Part shown: piece after piece, positions 34,743 to 43,642 of the stretch
Position numbering within the stretch: position 1 is the first letter of the stretch
Layout of the letters: every line of letters begins with the position of its first letter
Assembly: GCF_050337105.1 (NCBI RefSeq)
Contig: NZ_JAKJSQ010000005.1
Span: forward strand, 1 to 64,000
Origin: Aliivibrio_A kagoshimensis
GTDB taxonomy: Bacteria > Pseudomonadota > Gammaproteobacteria > Enterobacterales > Vibrionaceae
Length of the DNA: 64,000 nt
Direction of reading: 5' to 3'
Program-made: the position numbers and the translations under genes
The notes under the pieces: generated by a model
What the model was told of the DNA's origin: nothing
What the model saw: only the letters and a program-made list of their open reading frames with translations
Database searches by the model: none

Positions 34743-35201
34743 ATGCGAGATCACAGACCTCAGCTTACAGAAGCCCTATTCGCAAATAATCGCTTTAGTG
34801 ACATTCAAAAAAAAGCGTCTGCACTAGCTCAGTTTAACGCTATCCTCTGTGACATCCTTCCAGCCGAATCACAACAACATTGTCGGGTGGCAAATTATCG
34901 CCAAGGTTCATTAGTGATTGAAACCTCAAGCCCAGCTTGGAAAATGAGAATTAACTACGACAGACTTCGTATCATTTCTCAGTTTCGCCAACATGGATTA
35001 CCCTCATTGACCAATATTGAGGTGGTCATCAACCCAGACTTGGGAAGAGGGATTAGTGCTATCAATACGATTAAGAAAGAGGTCTATAAGGAGAGGGAGA
35101 TATCTGATGTGGCGGCATCGTCTATTCTAGCAGTATCAGAAATGGCGCCACCTAAGCTCAAAGAGTTAATGAAAAAAATTGCTGCTCACGCTAAAAAGTA
35201 A
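34743..35201 (+). CDS. dciA: DciA, replicative helicase loader (DUF721)
   Basis: DciA interacts with and loads DnaB helicase in the many bacteria that lack phage-derived DnaC or DnaI; the Vibrio protein has been studied. The 152 residues begin MRDHRP and contain ILCDILPAESQQHCRVANYRQGSLVIETSSPAWKMRINYDRLRIISQFRQHGLPSLTNIEVVINPDL, the KH-like DUF721 domain (about 5-110), then a less ordered tail. The ATG at 34743 is chosen from the family start; a longer reading from 34527 would add 72 residues with no known match. It lies where secM sits in E. coli. Confidence 0.9.
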   Translation: MRDHRPQLTEALFANNRFSDIQKKASALAQFNAILCDILPAESQQHCRVANYRQGSLVIETSSPAWKMRINYDRLRIISQFRQHGLPSLTNIEVVINPDLGRGISAINTIKKEVYKEREISDVAASSILAVSEMAPPKLKELMKKIAAHAKK

Positions 35202-35215
35202 TTTATTTCAGGCAT

Positions 35216-35243
35216 AAAAAAAGCCAAGTTTTCACTTGGCTTC
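35216..35243 (-). terminator. Terminator after lpxC
   Basis: Stem GCCAAGT / ACTTGGC (with flanking AA/TT pairs) and a 4-nt loop, and a T7 tract on the reverse strand. It lies 18 nt beyond the lpxC stop and 14 nt after the dciA stop, so it may serve both. Confidence 0.85.
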
Positions 35244-35260
35244 ATAATCTGTTTATCTAT

Positions 35261-36175
35261 TTAGACCAAAACCATTCCTGGTTGAGCAAATGCAACTGGA
35301 GACTCTTGGCCTTCAAATGTTGCCCATTCCCATGCTTCTTGATCCGCTAATACTGCACGTAGTAGCTGATTGTTCAATGCGTGACCTGGTTTATAAGCTT
35401 TAAACTCACCAATAATACTGTGACCACACATGTAGAGATCGCCAATAGCATCAAGCACTTTATGAGTAACAAACTCATTATCGTAACGCAGTCCATCTTC
35501 GTTCAGAATTCTAAACTCATCAAGAACGATAGCATTATCGAAGCTACCACCAAGACATAGGTTTTGCGATTGAAGGTACTCAATATCACGCATAAAACCA
35601 AATGTACGAGCACGAGAAATATCTTTAATAAAAGATTGGCTTGAGAAATCCAGAACTAAATTCTGTACATCTGCATCAATAGCTGGATGATCAAAGTCGA
35701 TAGTGAAATCAAGACGAAAACCATCAAAAGGTTGTATCTCTACCCACTTATCGCCATCTTCAATACGCACAGGTTTCTTAATTCGAATAAAACGCTTCGC
35801 CGCATTTAATGTCTCTATTCCAGCAGATTGGAGTAAGAAAACAAATGGGCTTGCGCTGCCATCCATAATTGGAATTTCTGGCGCATCAACTTCAATGATA
35901 ACGTTATCGATACCCATTCCTGCCAGTGCAGCATTCAAATGCTCAACGGTTGAAATGCGCACACCTTCGTCATTCACCAAAGCGGTGCATAACATGGTGT
36001 CACGAACAGACTCAGGATCCGCAGGGAAATCAACCGGAGGGTTGAGATCGGTACGACGGTAAATAACACCAGTATTAGCTGCTGCTGGTCGTAAAATAAG
36101 CGTCACCTTGCGCCCAGAGTGAAGACCCACCCCAGTAGTTTGTACGATGCTTTTAAGTGTGCGTTGTCTGATCAT
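35261..36175 (-). CDS. lpxC: UDP-3-O-acyl-N-acetylglucosamine deacetylase
   Basis: Zinc enzyme for the first committed step of lipid A synthesis. The 304 residues have the ligands His79, His238 and Asp242 and the catalytic His265 at the E. coli positions (VEHLNAALAGMGIDN, THKVLDAIGDLYMCG, KPGHALNN). The C-terminal tail, which in E. coli carries the FtsH degradation signal, ends QPGMVLV. It is the last gene of the dcw cluster, 105 nt after ftsZ, with its own terminator. Confidence 0.97.
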   Translation of the reverse strand: MIRQRTLKSIVQTTGVGLHSGRKVTLILRPAAANTGVIYRRTDLNPPVDFPADPESVRDTMLCTALVNDEGVRISTVEHLNAALAGMGIDNVIIEVDAPEIPIMDGSASPFVFLLQSAGIETLNAAKRFIRIKKPVRIEDGDKWVEIQPFDGFRLDFTIDFDHPAIDADVQNLVLDFSSQSFIKDISRARTFGFMRDIEYLQSQNLCLGGSFDNAIVLDEFRILNEDGLRYDNEFVTHKVLDAIGDLYMCGHSIIGEFKAYKPGHALNNQLLRAVLADQEAWEWATFEGQESPVAFAQPGMVLV

Positions 36176-36210
36176 CTGCTTGTCTCAACTATTTCTGTGT
36201 TGCAATCCAA

Positions 36211-36251
36211 CTGGGCTCTAATAAGCCCGGTCGGGAATACTAACACGTTAG
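36211..36251. repeat. Short hairpins in the ftsZ-lpxC gap
   Basis: CTGGGCT / AGCCCGG (36211-36230, loop of 6, one G-T pair) and a near-palindrome CTAACACGTTAG (36240-36251). No T tract follows, so they look like leader structures of lpxC rather than a terminator. Function unknown. Confidence 0.4.
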
Positions 36252-36280
36252 ACCACTAAAACCAAGCAACTGTTGATATA

Positions 36281-37501
36281 TTAATCAGCCTGACGACGTA
36301 AGAACGCAGGAATGTCTAAATAATCTTCTTTTTGCTCTGGTTGCTTTTTAGCCACGCTACTTTGTGCTGGCGTTCCAGATGTTGCCGCTGGAGCGCTAGA
36401 TTGTGGCTCAATATTTTTAGCCTGCAAAGGCTGTGCCGCTTTCTCTTCAGGCTGCCTTGCTTGAGTCGACGCTGCAACATGCTGTGGTGTAGCTACCGCT
36501 TGAGTCGGTTTACTGGTTGTCACTAAGGTGATATCAGGTTTCTTTTCATTACCAATACCCGTCGCAACGACAGTAACTCGAATTTCATCAGTCATATCAG
36601 GGTCTAGAGAGGTACCAATAACAACCGTTGCATTATCCGAAGCGAATGCTTTAACCGTATTACCAACCGTCTCAAACTCATCCAAACGCATATCTAAACC
36701 AGCGGTAATGTTCACAAGGACACCACGAGCACCGGCTAAATCGATGTCTTCAAGTAGAGGGCTTGAGATGGCCATTTCTGCCGCCTCTTCAGCACGCTCT
36801 TCACCACTGGCAATCCCACTCCCCATCATCGCATGACCCATTTCTGACATCACAGTTCTGACATCCGCGAAATCGACGTTAATCATGCCTGGGCGTGTTA
36901 TTAGCTCAGCGATACCTTGAACGGCATTTCGAAGTACGTCATTAGCTTTTGCAAACGCTTCAAGCAATGTAATACCACGTCCAAGGACTTTTAATAACTT
37001 TTCATTTGGAATCGTAATTAATGAATCCACATGTTTTGAAAGCTCTTCAATGCCTTGCTCAGCAAACGCAAGACGTTTTCTGCCTTCAAAACTGAAAGGT
37101 TTAGTGACAACGGCTACGGTTAAAATATCCAACTCTTTTGCTATTTCAGCAATAATTGGAGCTGCTCCGGTTCCGGTTCCACCGCCCATTCCAGCTGCTA
37201 TAAATACCATATCGGCACCACTGAGCACATCTTTAAGGGCTTGTCGATCTTCGAGAGCTGCATCACGTCCTACCTGAGGGTTTGCACCCGCGCCTAGACC
37301 TTTTGTAATCTCTCCACCAATCTGAATTACTGTATTCACGCTTGCTTTACGAAGCGCTTGTGCATCAGTATTTACGCTGATGAACTCTACACCTTCTATA
37401 GACTCACGTACCATGTGTTCAACAGCATTACCGCCGCCGCCACCAACTCCAACGACTTTAATTACTGCATCGTCGGACATTTCCATCATCGGCTCAAACA
37501 T
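36281..37501 (-). CDS. ftsZ: Cell division GTPase FtsZ
   Basis: Tubulin-like GTPase forming the Z ring. The 406 residues include the tubulin signature GGGTGTG (106-112), the T7 loop NVDFADVRTVM, a variable Ala/Gln/Pro-rich linker (about 330-390) and the conserved C-terminal peptide DYLDIPAFLRRQAD that binds FtsA, ZipA and ZapD. It follows ftsA by 33 nt. In this region zapD, zapE and zapG supply other FtsZ partners. Confidence 0.98.
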   Translation of the reverse strand: MFEPMMEMSDDAVIKVVGVGGGGGNAVEHMVRESIEGVEFISVNTDAQALRKASVNTVIQIGGEITKGLGAGANPQVGRDAALEDRQALKDVLSGADMVFIAAGMGGGTGTGAAPIIAEIAKELDILTVAVVTKPFSFEGRKRLAFAEQGIEELSKHVDSLITIPNEKLLKVLGRGITLLEAFAKANDVLRNAVQGIAELITRPGMINVDFADVRTVMSEMGHAMMGSGIASGEERAEEAAEMAISSPLLEDIDLAGARGVLVNITAGLDMRLDEFETVGNTVKAFASDNATVVIGTSLDPDMTDEIRVTVVATGIGNEKKPDITLVTTSKPTQAVATPQHVAASTQARQPEEKAAQPLQAKNIEPQSSAPAATSGTPAQSSVAKKQPEQKEDYLDIPAFLRRQAD

Positions 37502-37534
37502 TTGCTCTCTCCGTTCCTTCCTGTTTGCATCAGG

Positions 37535-38794
37535 TTAAAACTCTTTTTGTATCCAATTACGCATTCTTTTAAAGAAAGTAGAAACAGTGACACGCTTTTG
37601 TTGATAATTGCTGTCATCGTGTAACTGGTTTTCTTTACCATAGTGTAAAAGCCCCACTGCAGTTGCATGAAATGGTTCTTTTACATAATCAGTTAACCCA
37701 CTCACTTCCAGTGGTTTTCCAATTCTTACTTGAGTCTGAAAGACGCGCTCAGCGCACTCTGTCAAACCTTCAATTTGTGAGGCTCCGCCCGTTAGAACAA
37801 TACCGGCAGCTAAATGATGCTTAGTGCCATCTAATCGAAGTCTCTCTTGAGTATCGTCGATTTTTTGCTGCACCAAACCTAACAACTCAGAATAACGCGG
37901 CTCAATAACTTCAGCCAACGTTTGACGTTGTAAGCTTCTAGACGGTCGACCACCGACACTAGGTACATTAACGGTATCGTCTTTATTCACTAGTTCGCTA
38001 ACGGCACAACCATACTTTACCTTGATCTTTTCAGCTTCGCTAGGTGGTGTACCAAAAGCATAGGCGATATCACTGGTTACTGCATTTCCGGCATAAGGAA
38101 CCACTTCGGCATGTCGCAGTGCTCCGCCAGTCCAGATAGAGACATCCATTGTTCCAGCACCAATATCAACTACGCAGACACCGAGTTCGCGTTCATCTTC
38201 AGTGATCACGGCATTACTGGCCGCCAATCCTGAGAAGATGACCTGCTCGACCTTTAAGCCACAACGCTCAACCGCTTTAATAATATTTCTCGCCATATCA
38301 TTATGACATGAAATGAGGTGTACGTTTACTTCTATGCGCACACCTGATAACCCAAGCGGATTTTTTATCCCTTCTTGGTAATCGATGGCAAACTCTTGAG
38401 GGATGACATGCAAAATTCGTTGTTCATCACCAATTTTAATCGATTTTGCCGTATGGATAACACTGTCCATATCGTCTTGAGAGACTTCCTCATCAGAGAT
38501 AGGTCCCATCCCTTTTTCGATCATGCTCGCGATGTGTTTGCCTGACAGGGAGATATAAACGGAGGTTATCTGACATTCAGCCATCAGCTCGGCTTGATCC
38601 ACCGCACGCTGGATAGATTTTACGACCGATTCAAGATCATTAACACCACCTTTATCCATGCCCCTTGCCGGGCTGGTTCCGATGCCAATAACGTTGACCA
38701 CACCATCTGGGAGAATCTCACCAACCAGAGCTGACACCTTTGCGGTGCCAATATCAAGGCCAACTATAATATTACCTTCTGCAGCCTTACTCAT
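37535..38794 (-). CDS. ftsA: Cell division protein FtsA
   Basis: Actin-like protein that tethers FtsZ to the membrane. From ATG 38794 it has 419 residues with phosphate-binding GLDIGTAKVSALVGE, GVCVVDIGAGTMDVSIW and GIVLTGGASQIEGL, and an amphipathic C-terminus (FFKRMRNWIQKEF) that binds the membrane. The ATG overlaps the ftsQ stop by 8 nt and has a GAGAGTGG SD; a GTG at 38800 is in frame but less well placed. Confidence 0.97.
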   Translation of the reverse strand: MSKAAEGNIIVGLDIGTAKVSALVGEILPDGVVNVIGIGTSPARGMDKGGVNDLESVVKSIQRAVDQAELMAECQITSVYISLSGKHIASMIEKGMGPISDEEVSQDDMDSVIHTAKSIKIGDEQRILHVIPQEFAIDYQEGIKNPLGLSGVRIEVNVHLISCHNDMARNIIKAVERCGLKVEQVIFSGLAASNAVITEDERELGVCVVDIGAGTMDVSIWTGGALRHAEVVPYAGNAVTSDIAYAFGTPPSEAEKIKVKYGCAVSELVNKDDTVNVPSVGGRPSRSLQRQTLAEVIEPRYSELLGLVQQKIDDTQERLRLDGTKHHLAAGIVLTGGASQIEGLTECAERVFQTQVRIGKPLEVSGLTDYVKEPFHATAVGLLHYGKENQLHDDSNYQQKRVTVSTFFKRMRNWIQKEF

Positions 38795-39563
38795 TTCCAC
38801 TCTCTTGATCTAATTCTTGAATTACCTTCCAACCTACTGCTGCGCCAGTATCATAACGCAAATCGATATACTCAATCGGTTTAGAAGAACTCATTATTCG
38901 TTGGTATAGTGCAATAAAACGCGCAATTCTCTCATTTCGAGCATCACGACCTAATTCGATCCTAATGCCATTGCTCAACTCCATCTGCCACGCACGACGC
39001 TCGCTTAATACAACTGATTTTAATGACACAGACAGAGATTTTAATCGCTGTTCAGTTTCATTAAATACATTTAAGACTTCGTGGCTGCTTGCTTCTGGCC
39101 CATACAGTGACACTTTTTTTTCCTGTAGCTCTGACACTTTTCCATTAAAAATGTCACCATCAGCATTTAATAGTTGTTCATTATTCCATATTGCAGCAGC
39201 TTGATGTTCTACAGCAAATACTTTAATGGTATCTGGCCACTGTTTTCGGACTGACACATGAGATATCCATGGCAATGCAAGTAGTGCATTTTGCAGCTGA
39301 TCGACATCTTGGGTCATAAAGGTACCAATGGTATCTACAGACTGTAGTGCATAACGTACATCACTATCATCCACATGATACAGATCACCCTGGATAATTA
39401 ATTTTGATAACGGTAAACGCTGCTCATCAACCATCCAACCCAAGGTTGCAGACAGTAACCAAACAATAAGGGAAATAACTAAAAGTAGAAAGACAGCACC
39501 GGGTAAGTGCCTCTTTATACTCTGTTTATCTATACATTGTTGTTTATTGACAACCTCTAACAT
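38787..39563 (-). CDS. ftsQ: Cell division protein FtsQ
   Basis: Bitopic divisome protein that recruits FtsB and FtsL. From ATG 39563 it has 258 residues: a short cytoplasmic part, a membrane span (about 21-45, AVFLLLVISLIVWLLSATLGW), a POTRA domain (QRLPLSKLIIQGDLYHVDDSDVRYAL) and the beta domain with FMTQDV, LPWISHVSVRKQWPD and RYDTGAAVGW. A TTG at 39632 is in frame but has no family support. It lacks ddlB as upstream neighbour; a strong promoter precedes it. Confidence 0.95.
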   Translation of the reverse strand: MLEVVNKQQCIDKQSIKRHLPGAVFLLLVISLIVWLLSATLGWMVDEQRLPLSKLIIQGDLYHVDDSDVRYALQSVDTIGTFMTQDVDQLQNALLALPWISHVSVRKQWPDTIKVFAVEHQAAAIWNNEQLLNADGDIFNGKVSELQEKKVSLYGPEASSHEVLNVFNETEQRLKSLSVSLKSVVLSERRAWQMELSNGIRIELGRDARNERIARFIALYQRIMSSSKPIEYIDLRYDTGAAVGWKVIQELDQESGNE

Positions 39564-39647
39564 AGCACCCAGCGCTTCAATGCCTTTAAAGCATTCATAA
39601 ACTAACTTTGCAACGGGGTCAGGTTCAACCAAATATTTAGTCGGACG

Positions 39648-39675
39648 ATTATACTGACCACGACGCGAGTATCAA
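39648..39675 (-). promoter_or_regulatory. Sigma-70 promoter upstream of ftsQ
   Basis: On the reverse strand, TTGATA (39670-39675) and TATAAT (39648-39653) with a 16-nt spacer, an excellent consensus match, about 85 nt before the ftsQ start. It lies in the 221-bp murC-ftsQ gap where ddlB stands in E. coli. It would give ftsQAZ expression independent of the upstream mur genes. Confidence 0.8.
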
Positions 39676-39784
39676 ACAATTGATTGCATATTCTTTATAC
39701 AGAATGCGATATCTGCTATTACCATAAACTAGCCTAATGCTTTTAACAACATTGAGCCACTCAGTTTACAATGCTTTCGACATA

Positions 39785-41245
39785 TTAATAATCAGCCATA
39801 ACAGAAGTATTTAACTTAAGATCCGCCAACGTCTTAGCCACCTTACCAATATCGCCTGCACCTTGTGTCAGCAGCAGGTCTCCATCTTGAATAACATTAC
39901 TTAAAATAGAGGGTAACATCTCAATACTACTGGCAAAGATTGGATCAATTTTACCTCGATTTCGAATACTTCTGCATAGGTCTCGACTGTCCGCTCCTGG
40001 AATAGGTGTCTCACCTGCCGAGTAGACATCGAGCATAATCAATACGTCTACGTTTTCCAATACATTGGTGAAGTCATCAAACAGGTCTCTGGTTCTGCTG
40101 TATCGATGAGGTTGAAAAATCATGACTAGACGCTTATCTTGCCAACCAGCACGGGCTGCTTTAATAGTGACATCGACTTCCGTAGGGTGATGACCGTAAT
40201 CATCGACCAACATCACACTTCCTTTGCCTGTATCAAACTCACCAAGATGGTCAAAGCGACGACCTGTTCCCTCAAAACTTTCTAACGCTTTAAGAATAGC
40301 CTTGTCATCTACCTCTTCTTCACTCGCCACTGCAATTGCGGCAGTCGCATTGAGGGCATTATGCTCTCCAGGTACATTCAACGTGATATTAAGATCACTT
40401 CTTCCCTTACGCTTAACCTTAAATAGTCCCTGTTGTCCTTTTTGCACATAATCCACTAAACGCACATCAGCATCTTTAGAGAAACCATAGGTAATGACTT
40501 GACGACTGATTTTTGGGATCAGCTCACGCACTACGTCATCATCAACACACATGACTGCTTGACCATAAAATGGCAGATTATGTAAAAAATCAACGAAGGT
40601 CTGCTTTAGCGTCTCAAAATCGCCACCGTAGGTATCCATGTGATCCGCTTCGATGTTAGTCACGATACTGACCATAGGCTGCAGGTGTAAAAACGACGCA
40701 TCACTCTCATCGGCTTCAGCAATTAAAAAACGACTAGTGCCTAAACGAGCATTGGTTCCCGCACTTTTCACTAATCCGCCATTCACGAATGTTGGATCTA
40801 AACCTGCTTCTGAATATATCTGAGTAACCAGAGCTGTCGTTGTGGTCTTGCCATGCGTTCCTGCAACCGCAATACCATGTCGATAACGCATCAATTCGGC
40901 CAGCATTTCGGCACGGCGTACAACAGGTATGCGCCTCTCTTTCGCCGCAACAATTTCTGGATTATTTGGATCAATCGCCGTTGAGGCAACAACGACGCTT
41001 GCCTGACTGACATTATCCGTTTGATGTCCAATAAAAATCTCAGCGCCTAACGAACTTAGTCGTTCAGTAACTGGATTATTACCAAGATCAGAGCCACTAA
41101 TGCGATAACCTTCATTCAACAGAACTTCAGCAATACCGCTCATACCGGCGCCTCCGATTCCAACAAAGTGAATACACTCAACTCGGCGCATTTCAGGCAC
41201 CATAGTTCTAATTTGAGCCAATTGTAGTTTCTTGTTCGTTGTCAT
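39785..41245 (-). CDS. murC: UDP-N-acetylmuramate--L-alanine ligase
   Basis: Adds L-Ala to UDP-MurNAc. The 486 residues have a Rossmann N-terminal motif HFVGIGGAGMSGIAEVL, the ATP-binding GTHGKTTT (129-136), EADESDASFLHL, and VDDYGHHPTEV in the C-terminal ligase domain. Length matches E. coli (491). It is followed by a 221-bp gap and ftsQ, without ddlB between. Transcription comes from murG upstream. Confidence 0.97.
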   Translation of the reverse strand: MTTNKKLQLAQIRTMVPEMRRVECIHFVGIGGAGMSGIAEVLLNEGYRISGSDLGNNPVTERLSSLGAEIFIGHQTDNVSQASVVVASTAIDPNNPEIVAAKERRIPVVRRAEMLAELMRYRHGIAVAGTHGKTTTTALVTQIYSEAGLDPTFVNGGLVKSAGTNARLGTSRFLIAEADESDASFLHLQPMVSIVTNIEADHMDTYGGDFETLKQTFVDFLHNLPFYGQAVMCVDDDVVRELIPKISRQVITYGFSKDADVRLVDYVQKGQQGLFKVKRKGRSDLNITLNVPGEHNALNATAAIAVASEEEVDDKAILKALESFEGTGRRFDHLGEFDTGKGSVMLVDDYGHHPTEVDVTIKAARAGWQDKRLVMIFQPHRYSRTRDLFDDFTNVLENVDVLIMLDVYSAGETPIPGADSRDLCRSIRNRGKIDPIFASSIEMLPSILSNVIQDGDLLLTQGAGDIGKVAKTLADLKLNTSVMADY

Positions 41246-41311
41246 CTATTTGTTCTCATCAATATGTTCACTTCAAATTAATCAATAACTTAAAGTTAAA
41301 ATAAAAGTCTG

Positions 41312-42391
41312 CTATTTGGCTAAAGCGATAATGGCATCTGCAACTCTAACATCAGCATCAACAATGGCAGCATCTCTCGCTTTCTGAGCCATCTCCATCA
41401 GAGCACTTCGATCAAGATCGGCAATCATATCTGTGAGTCCCTGTTCGGTGAGATCTTGCTGTTCAATCATTTTTGCCGCGCCACATCTTACCAGATGATC
41501 GGCATTAAGTGCTTGCTGGCGATCTTTATGCATAAATGGGATAAAGATGGATCCCACACCAGCGGCTGAGACTTCGGATACAGTTAGTGCTCCAGAACGA
41601 CACACTAGCAAATCAGCCCAATGATAAGCTTGCGCTACATCATCTATAAATTCTGTAACTTGAACATCACGACATCCGAGTTGTTGATAGGCTTGCTCTA
41701 CCGATTCCACATTGCTTTTTCCAACTTGATGCCAAACAGTGACATTATTGCCTAAAGCGGCAATAACGCTTGGCAACGTGGTATTCAAGATTCTTGCCCC
41801 TTGGCTACCTCCCATGACCAAAATTTGAATCGGGCCATCTCGCTGTTCAAAACGATCCCTTGGGGATTCAAGTTGACACACATCTTCTCGAACGGGGTTA
41901 CCGACTACTTCCGCTTGAGGAAAGGCACCAGGAAAAGCTTGCATCACTCGCTTAGCTATTTTTGATAACCATAAGTTGGTTAACCCTGCGACAGCATTTT
42001 GCTCATGAAGCACCACTGGGATACCGGATAACCAAGCAGCAATACCACCAGGTCCGCTGACATATCCACCCATACCAAGTACTACGTCCGGTTGCCATGC
42101 CTTAATATGTTTCTTAGCTTGCCAGATAGCCGCGCAAATTTGGAAAGGAGCGACCAGTAATTTTTTTATTCCTTGGCCACGTAACCCTTTTACTCGAATA
42201 AAATCGATCTTAATACCGTGTTTAGGAACAAGGTCCGCTTCCATACGATCAGGTGTACCTAACCAACGAATCTGCCAACCTTGCTGTTGCAACTGTTTTG
42301 CTACCGCTAAACCAGGGAACACATGTCCTCCTGTTCCACCAGCCATCACTAATAGCCGTTTATTGCTAACTTTCTCACTGCTTTGTTTCAT
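41312..42391 (-). CDS. murG: Lipid II synthase MurG (GlcNAc transferase)
   Basis: Transfers GlcNAc to lipid I at the inner face of the membrane, giving lipid II. The 359 residues (E. coli 355) have the loop GGTGGH (18-23), HEQNAVAGLTN, GGSQGARILN and the acceptor/donor segment CRSGALTVSEVSAAGVGSIFIPF with the conserved Glu. It is 19 nt after ftsW. It has no membrane span, as expected for a peripheral enzyme. Confidence 0.97.
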   Translation of the reverse strand: MKQSSEKVSNKRLLVMAGGTGGHVFPGLAVAKQLQQQGWQIRWLGTPDRMEADLVPKHGIKIDFIRVKGLRGQGIKKLLVAPFQICAAIWQAKKHIKAWQPDVVLGMGGYVSGPGGIAAWLSGIPVVLHEQNAVAGLTNLWLSKIAKRVMQAFPGAFPQAEVVGNPVREDVCQLESPRDRFEQRDGPIQILVMGGSQGARILNTTLPSVIAALGNNVTVWHQVGKSNVESVEQAYQQLGCRDVQVTEFIDDVAQAYHWADLLVCRSGALTVSEVSAAGVGSIFIPFMHKDRQQALNADHLVRCGAAKMIEQQDLTEQGLTDMIADLDRSALMEMAQKARDAAIVDADVRVADAIIALAK

Positions 42392-42409
42392 TTATTAGCC
42401 TTCATAACA

Positions 42410-43642
42410 TCAAGGTGAGCGACTATCTAGGCTCTCTTTCAGCTCTGGGTTTCGGATATTACCACCTGCAATATGAAGGCGATATTCATAATCTATTCTC
42501 AATAGGATGGCAACAGCGACCGACATAATGATCAAACTAGAGCCACCGTAACTGATAAGAGGCAGTGTCAGCCCTTTAGTAGGAACAATACCCGCAGAGG
42601 CACCTACATTAACTAGCGTTTGAAAGGCAAACCAAATACCGATACCAAAAGCGAGAAAACCACCAAACAGCTGCTCTTGCTCTAAACAACGCTTGCCGAT
42701 CATAAGCGCTTTAAAAACCAATGCAAATATCATCACTAAAATTAAGCAGACTCCCACAAAGCCTAACTCTTCAGCAATAACGGCAAACACAAAGTCAGTA
42801 TGAGCTTCCGGTAAATACTCAAGCTTCTGAACCGAGTTACCTAAACCTTGACCAAACAGGTGCCCACGACCAAATGCCATCAAAGATTGAGTCAACTGAT
42901 ACCCACTGCCAAATGGATCTTGCCATGGGTCAAGAAACGAGGTGATTCGTCTCATTCGATAGGGTTCGGCGAGTATCAGCATGACTACCAGTGAGATCCC
43001 TCCCACAACCAAAGCAATAAACTGCCACAACTTTGCTCCGGCAATAAACAACATTCCAACAGTGGTCACAAACAGCACGATGACGGTACCGAGATCTGGC
43101 TGTAAGAGCAGAAACAGTGCCAGTAATAAAAAGACCGCTAACGGCTTCACAAACCCTTTGATGGTTTCGCGTACTTCACCATGTCGTCGAACTAAGTAAC
43201 CGGAGAGAAAAATAAACAGCGATAACTTTGTCAATTCAGCGGGTTGTAAATTAAATATCCCTAAAGGCAACCAGCGAGCCGCACCATTAACCGAACGGCC
43301 AACCACCAGCACCGCGATGAGTAATACGATCGAAACCATTAGCAGTTGCGAGCTGTACTTTGACCATGTTTCCAGTTTGATTCTGACCACCATGGCGGCA
43401 ATACCAAGCGCTAACACCAACAGAAACATGTGTCTGAACATAAAGTGAAATGGTTGCCCGGTCAATCGGGTGCTGATCGGAAATGAAGCAGACGACACCA
43501 TGATTAATCCGGTAAACATCAAACCGAGCGAGAGCCAAACTAACTGACGATCAAACATCACTTTAGGAGACGGGTTCAACACCCATGCTCTTGCATTGTC
43601 GAATACCGAACCAAATCGAGTGTTATTCAAAAGTAAGCTCAC
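42410..43642 (-). CDS. ftsW: Peptidoglycan polymerase FtsW (SEDS family)
   Basis: SEDS glycosyltransferase that makes septal glycan with FtsI. The 410 residues have about ten spans, GRSVNGAARWLPLG, QPAELTKLSLFIFLS, LAEPYRMRRITSFLDPW, the catalytic-loop region DPFGSGYQLTQSLMAFG and TKGLTLPLISYGGSSL. The start is a GTG that overlaps the end of murD by 20 nt; the next in-frame ATG (43558) would remove 28 residues before the first span. Either start is possible. Confidence 0.96.
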   Translation of the reverse strand: MSLLLNNTRFGSVFDNARAWVLNPSPKVMFDRQLVWLSLGLMFTGLIMVSSASFPISTRLTGQPFHFMFRHMFLLVLALGIAAMVVRIKLETWSKYSSQLLMVSIVLLIAVLVVGRSVNGAARWLPLGIFNLQPAELTKLSLFIFLSGYLVRRHGEVRETIKGFVKPLAVFLLLALFLLLQPDLGTVIVLFVTTVGMLFIAGAKLWQFIALVVGGISLVVMLILAEPYRMRRITSFLDPWQDPFGSGYQLTQSLMAFGRGHLFGQGLGNSVQKLEYLPEAHTDFVFAVIAEELGFVGVCLILVMIFALVFKALMIGKRCLEQEQLFGGFLAFGIGIWFAFQTLVNVGASAGIVPTKGLTLPLISYGGSSLIIMSVAVAILLRIDYEYRLHIAGGNIRNPELKESLDSRSP

